Source: JANOYJ01 sp963792485 (GTDB lineage Bacteria > Pseudomonadota > Alphaproteobacteria > Rhizobiales > Rhizobiaceae). Taken from it: a stretch of 64,000 nucleotides of DNA. Location: NCBI GenBank assembly GCA_963792485.1, contig CAWBWL010000010.1, positions 191,990 to 255,989 on the forward strand, given 5' to 3'. The position numbers and the translations under genes are program-made. Shown here piece by piece: positions 37,826 to 47,138 of the stretch. Position 1 is the first letter of the stretch, and the number at the start of each line of letters is the position of its first letter. Under the pieces are notes generated by a model that was given only the letters and a program-made list of their open reading frames with translations, searched no databases and had not been told where the DNA came from.

Positions 37826-37855
37826 TTGACCGCGTTTAATTGCGGTGTGTATTGT
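37826..37855 (+). promoter_or_regulatory. Candidate promoter of the chromate operon
   Basis: TTGACC (37826-37831) and TATTGT (37850-37855) are 18 bases apart. It places a transcription start close to 37862, leaving a leader of about 90 bases before the ATG at 37952. Confidence 0.55.
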
Positions 37856-37861
37856 CGGTCA

Positions 37862-37951
37862 TCGGGGTTTTACGGGTCTCCCGGTCAGGCGCTTTGCCCA
37901 AGAACCCAGTGAGGCGGCTGCGCAGGGCAACCGCCAAGTCTGGAGGCTGCC
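37862..37951 (+). promoter_or_regulatory. Candidate structured leader RNA of the chromate operon
   Basis: The leader can fold as nested helices. GGGTT (about 37865-37869) pairs with AACCC (37903-37907), enclosing CGGG/CCCG around TCT (37873-37883). Then GGCGG (37913-37917) pairs with CCGCC (37931-37935), with CTGCGCAG inside. A GGAGG ribosome site (37942-37946) follows directly. Conserved chrB RNA motifs have been described upstream of chrB genes; whether this is one could not be tested here. Confidence 0.5.
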
Positions 37952-38761
37952 ATGACAGGACCAAACCGAATTTCTGCGGAAGAACTCAAAAGTCTCATTG
38001 GAACGGCGCGCTGTCCGCTGATTGCGGATGTGCGGCGCGAAGCGGTATTCAACGTCGCGGTGACGCGCATTGCGGGCGCTGTCTGGCATGACCATATGCG
38101 CGCTGAGCAGCTGGCTGGCAGCCGGGAAATAATTGTCTATTGCGTCCACGGCCACAATGTCAGCGAGATCGCGGCGGCGCGGCTGCGGCAGGCGGGCGCG
38201 GATGTGCGCGTTCTTGAAGGCGGCATAGTGGCGTTTGAGGCGGCAGGCGGGCTCTTGGTGAAGAATGGCGGGGAACTGCCCGGCGGCGCGTCTGAACCAA
38301 ACGTCTGGGTCACGCGCGAGCGTCCGAAAATCGACCGCATCGCCTGCCCGTGGCTGATCCGGCGGTTCATTGATCCGCGCGCGGTTTTTCATTTCGTCGC
38401 AACCGAGTGGGTCAATGACATCGCAGCGGAAATCGGCGGCACGTCCTATGACATTGACGGTGTGTTCTGGAGCCACCGGGGCGAGACCTGCACATTTGAC
38501 ACTATGATCGCCGAATATGGGCTGAAGTCCGCCGCCTTGGACACTGTGGCGCGGATTGTGCGCGGGGCGGACACGGCGCGGCTTGATCTTGCGCCGGAGG
38601 CGGCGGGGCTCCTGGCGGTTTCGCTCGGCTTGTCGCGCATCCATCAGGATGATTTGCAACAGCTCGACGCGGGGATGGCGGTCTATGACGCACTCTATGC
38701 CTGGGCGCGGGACGGGCAAAGCGAGACCCATAACTGGCCGGCGGCGAAAGCCAGGCAATGA
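37952..38761 (+). CDS. Rhodanese-ChrB fusion, chromate resistance protein
   Basis: A 269-residue protein. Residues about 8-105 are a rhodanese domain with the active Cys-64 in VYCVHGHNVSE. Residues about 115-265 match the chromate-resistance (ChrB-type) domain, with WVTRERPKIDRIACPWLIRRFIDP. Its stop overlaps the chrA start (ATGA). ChrB-like proteins are needed for full chromate resistance and may sense chromate or regulate chrA; the rhodanese half suggests sulfur handling. Confidence 0.9.
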   Translation: MTGPNRISAEELKSLIGTARCPLIADVRREAVFNVAVTRIAGAVWHDHMRAEQLAGSREIIVYCVHGHNVSEIAAARLRQAGADVRVLEGGIVAFEAAGGLLVKNGGELPGGASEPNVWVTRERPKIDRIACPWLIRRFIDPRAVFHFVATEWVNDIAAEIGGTSYDIDGVFWSHRGETCTFDTMIAEYGLKSAALDTVARIVRGADTARLDLAPEAAGLLAVSLGLSRIHQDDLQQLDAGMAVYDALYAWARDGQSETHNWPAAKARQ

Positions 38762-40053
38762 GCGCTCCATCCCTTTCCGAGATCACCCGCACCTTCGGCA
38801 AAATCGGCCTGATCTCCTTCGGCGGTCCGGCGGGGCAGATCGCGCTCATGCACAAGATTTTGGTCGACGAGAAGAAGTGGCTGGAGGAACGGCAGTTTCT
38901 CCACGCGCTGAACTTCTGCATGCTCCTGCCGGGACCCGAGGCAATGCAGCTTGCGACCTATGCCGGCTGGCTTCTGCATGGCGTGCGCGGGGGCCTCATC
39001 GCGGGTCTCTTGTTTGTGCTTCCAGGCGCTCTCGTGCTGCTCGCGCTTTCGACAGCCTATGTGTTTCTCGGCGACCAGACCTGGATGGCCGGGTTGTTGT
39101 TCGGCCTCAAGGCCGCCGTTTTGGCGCTCGTGCTGGAGGCGTTGCTGCGCGTGTCGAAACGGGCCTTGAAAAGCACGTTTGCCTATGTGCTGGCGGCAGT
39201 GGCCTTTATCGCCATCGCCGTCGTGAAAGTTCCGTTTCCCTTGGTTGTCCTTGGCGCGGCGCTTGCAGGAACCGCCCGTCACTTCCTCATGGCCCAGAGC
39301 GCCGATGCTCAAGCCCCCGCATTGTCGAAACAGGCAGCTCATGCGCCAAACCTTGGCCTCACGCTGCAATGGCTGGCGGTCTGGCTCATTCCACTGGCGC
39401 TGCTTGTCTGGCTTGATCCGGGCAACGGTTTCTTCAAGGACGCCGCGCTGTTCTTTTCAAAGGCGGCGGTCGTCACATTCGGCGGCGCGTATGCCGTGCT
39501 GGTCTATGCAGGGCAGCAGGCCGTGGAGGTTTACGGCTGGCTGAAACCTGGGGAGATGGTCACCGGGCTGGGGCTCGCGGAGACAACGCCCGGTCCGCTC
39601 ATTTTGGTGCTTGTATTTATTGCCTTTGTCGGCGGCTCCCGCGTCACCGGGATCGACCCGTTGACGGGCGGGCTCCTCGGCGGGCTGACCGCGCTCTGGT
39701 TCACCTTTGTGCCGTGTTTTCTGTGGATATTCGCAGGCGCGCCTTATGTGGAGGCGGCGGGCCGGGTGAAATGGATTTCAGCGGCGCTCAGCGCCGTCAC
39801 TGCGGCGGTGGTCGGCGTCATTGCCAATCTCGCGCTCTGGTTCGCCCTGCATGTTCTGTTCGGCGACTTCTCCGAAAAGGCGTTCGGCCCTTTCCACATT
39901 CCGCAAATCGTCTGGACCCAGTTTGATGTCTGGTCCGCGCTGATTGGCGCAGCTGCGGGTATTGCGTTGATCAGATTTCACGTCAACCTGCTTTGGGTCA
40001 TCGGGGCAGCCGCGGCCGTCGGAATTGTCCTGAAGCTTGCCGGACTCGCGTAG
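38758..40053 (+). CDS. chrA: Chromate/sulfate-type transporter ChrA
   Basis: A 431-residue long-chain CHR transporter with two homologous halves. The first holds FGKIGLISFGGPAGQIALM and FCMLLPGPEAMQLATYAGW. The second holds VVTFGGAYAVLVY and LGLAETTPGPLILVLVFIAF. About ten hydrophobic segments. It expels chromate from the cytoplasm. Coupled by ATGA to the rhodanese-ChrB gene. Family assignment is firm; substrate follows from the family. Confidence 0.95.
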   Translation: MSAPSLSEITRTFGKIGLISFGGPAGQIALMHKILVDEKKWLEERQFLHALNFCMLLPGPEAMQLATYAGWLLHGVRGGLIAGLLFVLPGALVLLALSTAYVFLGDQTWMAGLLFGLKAAVLALVLEALLRVSKRALKSTFAYVLAAVAFIAIAVVKVPFPLVVLGAALAGTARHFLMAQSADAQAPALSKQAAHAPNLGLTLQWLAVWLIPLALLVWLDPGNGFFKDAALFFSKAAVVTFGGAYAVLVYAGQQAVEVYGWLKPGEMVTGLGLAETTPGPLILVLVFIAFVGGSRVTGIDPLTGGLLGGLTALWFTFVPCFLWIFAGAPYVEAAGRVKWISAALSAVTAAVVGVIANLALWFALHVLFGDFSEKAFGPFHIPQIVWTQFDVWSALIGAAAGIALIRFHVNLLWVIGAAAAVGIVLKLAGLA

Positions 40054-40149
40054 CGCGCCATTGAAACATGACGGCGAATAAGCTCTATGTGGCGGTGCGG
40101 TGCGTCGGGTACAGGCCGCTTCACAGTCTCAAAATCAAGCCGGAACGCC

Positions 40150-41023
40150 ATGGCCACCGAAGACGCCGACCCACGATTTGCCGAACTAGACGCCTGGCCG
40201 CTGTCCTTCGCCATCGAGGCGATGTGGGACGGGCAGATGGCCGCAGTCGCCGCCGTGCGCGCCGCCCTGCCTCAGATCACGGCAGCGACGGAAGCGGCAT
40301 CCGAGCGCCTCGCAAGCAGTGGACGATTGATCTATGCCGGGGCCGGCACGTCCGGCCGCGTGGCGGTGCAGGACGGCACGGAGCTTGGCCCCACCTTCAA
40401 CTGGCCGCCTGAGCGCCTCCTCTACGTGCTGGCTGGCGGCGACCATGCCATTCTCAACAGCGTTGAGGGCGCGGAGGACGATGCGGAAGAAGGTGCGCGT
40501 CAAATGGATGATGCAGGTGTTGGCGCGGACGATGTGGTCATCGGCGTCGCGGCGAGCGGCAGGACGCCGTTCACGCTTGCGCTGACCCAGAGGGCGCGAC
40601 AACGCGGCGCGCTGACCATAGGTCTGGCTGGAAATGCGGGCTCGCCGCTGCTTGAGGTGTCCGAATATCCAATCTTGATAGAAACCGGAAGCGAAGTGCT
40701 GGCGGGTTCCACACGAATGAAGGCTGGGACGGCGCAGAAAGTGGCGCTCAACTTGATCTCAACCGGACTCATGATCCGGCTCGGCCGCGTCTACAAGGGC
40801 CTTATGGTCGACATGCAAACCTCGAACATCAAGCTCAAGGCGCGCGCGGCGCGTATTGTCGCGACAGATTGCGGCCTGTGAAGTCGCGCGGGCCGAAGAG
40901 GCGCTGCAGGCAAGTGGCGGAAATATCAAGCTCGGTGTTCTTCTCGCTCTCGACAAGCCGCTTGAGGAAGCTGTGAAAATGCTGGCGGCCAGCGGCGGCA
41001 ATTTGCGCAAGGCGCTTGAGTAG
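40150..41023 (+). CDS. murQ: N-acetylmuramic acid 6-phosphate etherase, frameshifted
   Basis: A SIS-domain enzyme that splits the lactyl ether of MurNAc-6-P in peptidoglycan recycling. Motifs: YAGAGTSGRVAVQDGTEL near residue 63, then NSVEGAEDDAEEG, GVAASGRTPF and STRMKAGTAQK. The frame from ATG 40150 stops at 40881. The C-terminal helix (EVARAEEALQASGG, then LLALDKPLEEAV) continues in the next frame to 41023. Removing one base near 40868 restores a single frame. As written the last ~45 residues are lost. No other recycling gene adjoins. Confidence 0.85.
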
Positions 41024-41029
41024 CCCTTG

Positions 41030-41962
41030 TCAGTCGAACAGGCTGGACACCGACTCTTCCGACGCAGTTCGGGAAATTGCTTCTCCCATCAGATCGGCAA
41101 TCGAGATAATTCGAATATTGTGCGCTCCCTCGACTGCCGTGGTTGGCTGGATGGAATCGGTGATCACAAGCTCTTTCAATTTCGAAGCAGCAATGCGCGC
41201 GACTGCGCCGCCTGAGAGGACACCGTGTGTGATATAGGCAGTCACGCTAATTGCGCCTTGTTCGAGTAGCGCCTCGGCGGCGTTGCAAAGCGTGCCGCCC
41301 GAATCGACGATGTCGTCAAACAGAAGGCAGTCTTTGCCGCGTACATCGCCGATGACGTTCATCACTTCGGATTCACCCGCCTTTTCGCGACGCTTGTCGA
41401 CGATGGCGAGCTGGCCGTTAATGCGCTTGGCGAGCGAGCGGGCGCGCACCACGCCGCCGACATCCGGCGAGACGACGACGACATTCGACAGATTGTAGTT
41501 TGCTTTCACATCCCGCGCGATGACCGGAACTGAATAAAGGTTGTCGGTCGGTATATCGAAAAACCCCTGGATTTGCCCAGCGTGCAAATCCAGCGTCAGC
41601 ACACGGTTTGCGCCTGCTTCGGTAATCAGGTTTGCGACAAGCTTGGCGGAAATGGGCGTACGCGGGCCGGGTTTGCGGTCTTGCCTGGCATAGCCAAAAT
41701 AAGGGATCACTGCGGTGATGCGCTTGGCCGATGAGCGGCGCAGCGCATCGATCATGATCAGCATTTCCATCAGATGATCGTTGACCGGATAGGCGGTCGA
41801 CTGCAGGACGAACACATCCTCGCCGCGGACATTCTCCTGAATTTCAACGAAAATTTCCTGGTCGGCAAACCGGCGCACACTAGCCTTACCCAGCGGGATA
41901 TTCAGATATTTCGCGATTTGCTCGGCCAGCACCCGGTTCGAATTGCCCGCGAAAATTTTCAT
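41030..41962 (-). CDS. prs: Ribose-phosphate pyrophosphokinase
   Basis: A 310-residue enzyme making PRPP from ribose 5-phosphate and ATP. Visible: YFGYARQDRK with the ATP-binding Lys/Arg region, VVVVSPDVGGVVRAR, and the ribose-phosphate loop LLFDDIVDSGGTL. End reads EESVSSLF. Length is standard. It converges with murQ, 6 bases apart. Confidence 0.97.
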   Translation of the reverse strand: MKIFAGNSNRVLAEQIAKYLNIPLGKASVRRFADQEIFVEIQENVRGEDVFVLQSTAYPVNDHLMEMLIMIDALRRSSAKRITAVIPYFGYARQDRKPGPRTPISAKLVANLITEAGANRVLTLDLHAGQIQGFFDIPTDNLYSVPVIARDVKANYNLSNVVVVSPDVGGVVRARSLAKRINGQLAIVDKRREKAGESEVMNVIGDVRGKDCLLFDDIVDSGGTLCNAAEALLEQGAISVTAYITHGVLSGGAVARIAASKLKELVITDSIQPTTAVEGAHNIRIISIADLMGEAISRTASEESVSSLFD

Positions 41963-42074
41963 GCCTTGTCGGTCCCGGCCACTTGGATGGTTGGGCGTTT
42001 AGCGGCGCACCGGAAAAGATTCAAGCCGCGGCCCTTCAGTCTTTGGTCACAATCCAAAGAAAGAGCGATTGCTG

Positions 42075-42617
42075 TCAGGTAGCACCGCTGCGCCAAGCGG
42101 AAAAATCGGCGATAGTTTTGTTAGCAATTTTTTCCATCAAAGTGTCCGGTACCGCTTCCCAGGATGCCGTGGCTGAGGAAGCAGGCGCCGACTCCTGGCC
42201 CTGGATGCGGTGCAGCCGGTTGCCGGCATTGTCTAGCACATCAAAGACGTAAACGATGGTCACCTGACCGTTCTCGTTCAGAAGCGAAAAATAGCCTTTG
42301 AGAATGTGCGAAACATTGGTCTCTGCTGAGGGGGCAATGGATAGTCCCTGTGCCTTGGCCGCAGCCGTCAGACGCCGTGAGAGGGGCGTCACCTTGCCGA
42401 CCGGTGCGCCGATGATGGGGGCGAACTGCAGGCGCGTTGCGGATATCGCCGCGCTTTGCTGACCGGGGCTCGGAGCGGTTGCGCGCAGTTGAGCTCCGGC
42501 AGCAGCCGGGTCGTTTGGCGAATTTGTGCCGTCAACCTTCAGTGCAGATTCCGTGCTGTTGCACGACGCAAGTATGATGCCCATCAGCGCGATAGACGCA
42601 ATCTTCCCCAGATGCAT
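42075..42617 (-). CDS. Putative lipoprotein
   Basis: A 180-residue protein with a lipobox LASC (Cys-19) after a hydrophobic signal, so it is probably lipid-anchored in the envelope. The mature N-terminus is Ala/Pro-rich and disordered; the later part (LSIAPSAETNVSHILKGYF, then VTIVYVFDVLD) looks like an alpha/beta fold. I do not name a family. Same strand as the genes on both sides, lying between M24 and prs. Confidence 0.75.
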   Translation of the reverse strand: MHLGKIASIALMGIILASCNSTESALKVDGTNSPNDPAAAGAQLRATAPSPGQQSAAISATRLQFAPIIGAPVGKVTPLSRRLTAAAKAQGLSIAPSAETNVSHILKGYFSLLNENGQVTIVYVFDVLDNAGNRLHRIQGQESAPASSATASWEAVPDTLMEKIANKTIADFSAWRSGAT

Positions 42618-42678
42618 TTGTGCGGGCCTCCCGAGCCTCTTGATTATTCATGTTATCACAAACGTCCCAGCGATAGCT

Positions 42679-43830
42679 TCAACGCAAGATTAAGTCCAGA
42701 GAATGGCGTGAAAGCGGCTCTGCTGGTCCCTCCCGGGTCAGAGATGTGCGACCAAGGCAAATGGCCGTCTCGCTGTCAGAGTCCATCAAAATCATGTGCG
42801 CGAACAATGTCATATTGGGGACGATCCTGGTTGGATTACCTGTATAAAACATCGGCATGTCCATCCACGACGGCGTGAAGCGTGCACCAAGCGAATAGCC
42901 ACAGGCGTTAAGCCGATGACGGGAGAGGCCGCGCTCGTCAAATACCTTGGCGTGTGCCGCAAACACGTCGCCGAATGTGTTGCCCGGTATCATGGCGAGT
43001 TCGCATGCTGTCAGTGCTGCGACGGCTGCTTCGTGCAGCTCATGGTGCCGCGCTTTGGGCTCGCCGATGACAATCGTGCGCATCATCGCTGCGTGATAGT
43101 GGTGGTAGACACCTGCCCATTCGAGCGTCAGCTGGTCATTTGTGTCCAGTTTCCGGCGCCCTGCCTTGTAGCGACAGAGCAGCGCGTCTGCGCCGGAGCC
43201 AATAATGAACTCATTGCCCGGATAGTCGCCGCCGCCTTCGAATATGGCCGAATGCATGGCGGCAAGAATGCGGCCCTCATCAGCGCCGCCCTTGATCAGC
43301 GATAAAGCAGCGTCCAGCGCTTCATCGGCAAGTTCGGCCGCGCGACGGGTTTTCTCGATTTCCGCATCGCTCTTGACCGCGCGCATCGAGTCGACGAGCC
43401 CGGAGATGTCGATCATGGCGCAAAAAGTTGTCAGTTGTTGGTCAAGCCTGCGACCGTTCCCGGCGGTTAGGCCATGCGTGTCATACTCAACGCCGACCCG
43501 CGCGCCGAGAAGATCAAGATCGTTCATCAGATTGCGCAGTTCAAGCGCGGGATTTGCGCCGTCACGGTCAGTCCAGATGACGATATTGTCGATGATGGAT
43601 GTGTGCCGCGCCTGGCGCAGATCGGCGGAGCGGGTGAGCAGGATCATCGACCCGTCCGCCTTGACAATCAGGCTCTGGAAGAAACAAAAGCCGAATGTGT
43701 CATAGCCGGTCAGCCAGTACATGGATTCCTGCGCAAACAGGAGAACCGCGTCGAGCTTCTGCGTCGCCATCGCCGATTTCAGCGCCGCCATGCGGTTGTC
43801 GAACTCCTGGCGGGAAAAGTGAAGTGCCAT
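42679..43830 (-). CDS. M24-family (Xaa-Pro peptidase fold) hydrolase lacking standard metal ligands
   Basis: A 383-residue pita-bread-fold protein. The N-terminal creatinase-like domain (about 1-150) is followed by the catalytic domain from about 165. In the segment LEWAGVYHHYHAAMMRT, the two metal-binding Asp of dinuclear aminopeptidases are Glu and Ala. Creatinase and ectoine-hydrolase-type relatives likewise lack the metal site and use a His, so it may hydrolyse an amide or guanidino compound. Its ATG overlaps the pgeF stop (TAATG). Confidence 0.85.
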   Translation of the reverse strand: MALHFSRQEFDNRMAALKSAMATQKLDAVLLFAQESMYWLTGYDTFGFCFFQSLIVKADGSMILLTRSADLRQARHTSIIDNIVIWTDRDGANPALELRNLMNDLDLLGARVGVEYDTHGLTAGNGRRLDQQLTTFCAMIDISGLVDSMRAVKSDAEIEKTRRAAELADEALDAALSLIKGGADEGRILAAMHSAIFEGGGDYPGNEFIIGSGADALLCRYKAGRRKLDTNDQLTLEWAGVYHHYHAAMMRTIVIGEPKARHHELHEAAVAALTACELAMIPGNTFGDVFAAHAKVFDERGLSRHRLNACGYSLGARFTPSWMDMPMFYTGNPTRIVPNMTLFAHMILMDSDSETAICLGRTSLTREGPAEPLSRHSLDLILR

Positions 43831-44615
43831 TATGAGCTCCTTATGGATATTGCCGACAGCTGACGACCGTAGTCCGGTTCCTTGCGGTGCGTTGTGCGGC
43901 GGTAGGAGTAGAAACTTGCCTCATCCGCGTAAGTGCAATCCGGCGTCATAGCTGCCTGAACTCCGCTCAGTTCCAGTCGCCGCAAGGTGAAAGCACGCAG
44001 GTCAAACAAGGCGTGATCCGGCTTGTCCGAGGGCGTGAAGTAACGGTCGTAGTGCGGATCATGTTCCGTGAAATTGCGCATATAGTCGATCCCCACCTCG
44101 TAGTTTGGCTGGCTGATGGACGGCCCGAGAATCGCTTTGATGTCTGCCCGCTTGGCCCCCAGCGCTTCCATCGCCTTCACCGTGTTTTCCAGCACGCCGT
44201 ACAGTGCGCCCTTCCAGCCGGCGTGAGCCGCGCCCACGACGCGGGCTTTCTCGTCTGCAAACAGGATCGGCCCGCAGTCGGCAGTCACCACGCCGATGAC
44301 GGCACCCGGGGTTGCAGTTGCTATTCCATCCGCCTGCGGCTTCTCGCCCGGAAATGGACCTTCGACGATAACCGCGTCAGGTGAATGCACTTGCCAGGGC
44401 GTAATGATCGCGCTGTTTGCCTGCCCGAAATGCATTGCGGCGCGGCGACGGTTTTCTGCGACGCGCTCCGGGTCGTCATGTGAGCCGGAGCCGACATTCA
44501 ATCCAGCATAAATGCCCTCAGACACGCCGCCTTGGCGGGTGAAGAAGGCATGCTGGATGTCGCCGCTGGAAAGCAGCGGATGCGTGATCGGCTTTACCTG
44601 ATCTGCGCCGGACAT
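43830..44615 (-). CDS. pgeF: Peptidoglycan editing factor / multicopper-type YfiH
   Basis: A 261-residue protein of the YfiH/DUF152 family. Motifs: FFTRQGGVSEG near residue 25, WQVHSPDAVIV, VTADCGPILF with the Cys, and AAHAGWKGALYGV with the His. Homologues show purine-nucleoside phosphorylase or laccase-like activity and guard against wrong amino acids in cell-wall precursors. Part of the lgt-midA-pgeF-M24 run on the minus strand. Confidence 0.94.
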   Translation of the reverse strand: MSGADQVKPITHPLLSSGDIQHAFFTRQGGVSEGIYAGLNVGSGSHDDPERVAENRRRAAMHFGQANSAIITPWQVHSPDAVIVEGPFPGEKPQADGIATATPGAVIGVVTADCGPILFADEKARVVGAAHAGWKGALYGVLENTVKAMEALGAKRADIKAILGPSISQPNYEVGIDYMRNFTEHDPHYDRYFTPSDKPDHALFDLRAFTLRRLELSGVQAAMTPDCTYADEASFYSYRRTTHRKEPDYGRQLSAISIRSS

Positions 44616-44668
44616 GTTCGGACCTTTATCGTGACGGCGGCGGAAAGTGTGTCAGTCCGGCTTGGCAG

Positions 44669-45748
44669 TCAATGGCGAAATTTGAGGGGGTGGGCGTCGA
44701 AAGGCTGGCTTGAAACAGCTTTGACTTTGAACAGCTGGCCCATTTGGCGCGACCCCGTCAGACGCGCCAAGGCGGACTTGATGGAATTGACCGCTTCTGG
44801 ACGGGCCTTCGCTGCAAGCTGCGCGGAACGCTGCGCAATCCCTGCGCCAGTCAAGAAGTCGCCTTGCGTGAGTGTGTCTGTCACACACAGCCCACAAGCT
44901 TGCGCAATTACCGTTAAGGCCTCGAAATCAACATGTGAGGTCAAATCACTTTCACCTGGCCGGTCGAAGACGCTGACATAATTATGCTCTCGCACCGCCT
45001 GCAGCGTGTCGCCAAAGCCGGAATTGGCATGGCCGTAATCGATGAACAAGGCAAAACCGCCATTCACCATTAGGTGTTGCGCGATCACTTCCATGAATGT
45101 CTCACGGGCGGGCGCATACTCAAAAATTGCGCCCCGAGCCGCTTGATCATGCGTGGCAGACAGCCGTTGTGAATCCAGCTGATTGAGGCTGAGCGCAAAG
45201 GTCAGTTTACCCTTTCCGTCCAGTTGAACCATGCGCTCCAGCCACCCGTTCTCCGTTTTCTGAAATTGCCGGATGGGCAGTGCGTCGAAGAGTTCGTTGG
45301 CAATGATACCGGCTGGCATTGGCGGGAGATCGCTCACTTGCAAATGCCAGACGATATCCGCGCCGTACTTGGACAGCATCCTTCTTTGAATCTCGCTCAG
45401 GCGGGGGCTGGCTTCGATCATGTGAACCGGTGGACGTTTTCCGGTCAGCTTGCCAATCGTGCGCAGCAAGTCCTCCATCAGCGTCCCGCGGCCGGGACCG
45501 ATTTCCACCATATGCATGTTGGGAAGACTGATCGCACTTTCGGCTGTAACCCACCAGGCGGCAATGATTTCGCCGAACATCTGGCTGATTTCCGGCGCGG
45601 TGGTGAAATCGCCTTTGGTCCCGAATGGCTCCCGTGTTGTGTAGTAGCCGTGGTCGGGATCAAACAGGCATTGCGCCATGTAGTCCGCAACGGAAAGCGG
45701 GCCGGTGAGTTCGATCTGGCGGCGCAGTTTCTTTTCGAGGGGCGTCAT
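44669..45748 (-). CDS. Class I SAM-dependent methyltransferase (MidA/NDUFAF7 family)
   Basis: A 359-residue enzyme. The SAM motif VEIGPGRGTLM is near residue 85; the family core PDHGYYTTREPFGTKGDFTTAPEISQ is at 29-54, and IANELFDALP is near 150. The mitochondrial relative NDUFAF7 methylates an Arg in complex I subunit NDUFS2, and bacterial members probably act on protein arginine. The ATG at 45748 overlaps the lgt stop (ATGA); longer frames upstream are artefacts of lgt. Confidence 0.93.
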   Translation of the reverse strand: MTPLEKKLRRQIELTGPLSVADYMAQCLFDPDHGYYTTREPFGTKGDFTTAPEISQMFGEIIAAWWVTAESAISLPNMHMVEIGPGRGTLMEDLLRTIGKLTGKRPPVHMIEASPRLSEIQRRMLSKYGADIVWHLQVSDLPPMPAGIIANELFDALPIRQFQKTENGWLERMVQLDGKGKLTFALSLNQLDSQRLSATHDQAARGAIFEYAPARETFMEVIAQHLMVNGGFALFIDYGHANSGFGDTLQAVREHNYVSVFDRPGESDLTSHVDFEALTVIAQACGLCVTDTLTQGDFLTGAGIAQRSAQLAAKARPEAVNSIKSALARLTGSRQMGQLFKVKAVSSQPFDAHPLKFRH

Positions 45749-46572
45749 TTGGCCCGCAGCATTGCCCAAAGCCCGGCGGCAATCATCGGAAGCGACAGAA
45801 CCATTCCCATGGTCAGCCATCCGCCTGCAAGATAGCCGATCTGCGCGTCCGGCTCGCGCACAAACTCGACCGCAATGCGGCACAGCCCATAGCCTGCAGT
45901 AAAGGCGCCGGCGATGAACCCGGGCGTTTTCAGCTTGTGCCTGGAGTGGCTCAGAAAGCGCATCGCCAGAAACAGGACAAGGCCCTCCAGCAGCGCTTCA
46001 TACAGCTGGCTTGGATGGCGGGGCAGTGGACCGCCATTCGGGAAAATGATAGCCCAAGACACGTCCGTTGTGCGGCCCCAAAGCTCTGAATTGATAAAAT
46101 TTGCCAGGCGCACCAGTCCGAGGCCCACAGGGGCGGCGCAAGCTATCGTGTCGAACATTGACCAGACATTGATGCCCCGGCCTCTGGCGAACAGGATCAT
46201 CGCAATGATAGTTCCCAGCAATCCCCCGTGAAATGACATTCCGCCTTTCCAGACATAGAGGACAGAGAGCGGATCGGCGGCGTATTTGGCGAGGTCGTAA
46301 AACAGGATGTGGCCAAGACGGCCTCCGAGAACCACACCGAGCGCAGCCCAAAGCACGAAGTCGTCCAAGTGCAGCGCGGTCAGCGGCGGCTCATTGTCGC
46401 GCCAAAGGCGCATGTTGCTCACGAGCCGTTTGCCATACCACCAGGCGAACAGAATGCCCGCAACATAGCCAAGCCCGTACCAATGAATCGACAGAGGCCC
46501 GAGACTGAGGATGACCGGGTCGATATCGGGAAAAGCAATCGCGGTCAGGGGAAGGGCGGCGGGATAAGGCAA
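45745..46572 (-). CDS. lgt: Prolipoprotein diacylglyceryl transferase
   Basis: A 275-residue membrane enzyme that attaches diacylglycerol to the Cys of lipoprotein precursors. Signature regions: GGRLGHILFYD, GGMSFHGGLLG and the core LVRLANFINSELWGR. Seven hydrophobic segments. The frame has no ATG near its 5' end; the TTG at 46572 has GGAG about 9 bases upstream and precedes the expected PDIDPVILSLGPLSIHWYG, so it was chosen over the TTG at 46623. Confidence 0.95.
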   Translation of the reverse strand: MPYPAALPLTAIAFPDIDPVILSLGPLSIHWYGLGYVAGILFAWWYGKRLVSNMRLWRDNEPPLTALHLDDFVLWAALGVVLGGRLGHILFYDLAKYAADPLSVLYVWKGGMSFHGGLLGTIIAMILFARGRGINVWSMFDTIACAAPVGLGLVRLANFINSELWGRTTDVSWAIIFPNGGPLPRHPSQLYEALLEGLVLFLAMRFLSHSRHKLKTPGFIAGAFTAGYGLCRIAVEFVREPDAQIGYLAGGWLTMGMVLSLPMIAAGLWAMLRAK

Positions 46573-46686
46573 ATCACGTCTCCGGATTTGCCCTTCTATC
46601 CGGCATCTTGCCAAAAGGGTCAATCGCGAGCGTTCTTGAATAAGTTCGGGCTACCCACTACCTAATTTTCAACACAGGAGATCAAC

Positions 46687-47025
46687 ATGACACAGGGCCC
46701 GAACCGCATTCTCGATGAGCTTGCCAAGCTGATGACGGACGCAGCCGGCGCGGCACAGGGCGTGCGACGCGAAGTGAGCGAGGCGGTGCGCGCGCAAAGC
46801 GAGCGGTTTCTGAACTCTATGGACTTAGTCAAACGCGAAGAATTCGACGCGGTGATGGAAATGGCGCGCAAGGTGCGCGAGCAGAACGACGCCTTGGCAA
46901 AGCGGATTGAGGCGCTCGAGGCGCAGCTCGGCGTGAAACCAGCCGTCAAGCCGGCTCCCGCGAAGACCGTAAAACCTTCCGCAGCGGCAAGTTCGAAGCT
47001 CAAAAAGTCCAGCGCCGCAAAATAA
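46687..47025 (+). CDS. ubiK: UbiK/BMFP accessory factor (DUF526)
   Basis: A 112-residue coiled-coil protein. The N-terminal half (NRILDELAKLMTDAAGAAQGVRRE) is amphipathic; FDAVMEMARKVREQND leads into a coiled coil ending LEAQLGV. The tail is Lys/Ala/Pro-rich. UbiK supports late ubiquinone synthesis and homologues bind and fuse membranes. An ACAGGAG ribosome site precedes the ATG. Confidence 0.9.
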   Translation: MTQGPNRILDELAKLMTDAAGAAQGVRREVSEAVRAQSERFLNSMDLVKREEFDAVMEMARKVREQNDALAKRIEALEAQLGVKPAVKPAPAKTVKPSAAASSKLKKSSAAK

Positions 47026-47138
47026 TCCACAGCTGGATTGCACTTTTCAAAAACGCCGAATTTGCGAGTCGTTTGAATCGCTTACGCCATTTGCGGCGTG
47101 TGGATAAACTGATTCCTCCACATGCAATTTGAAAGGCC

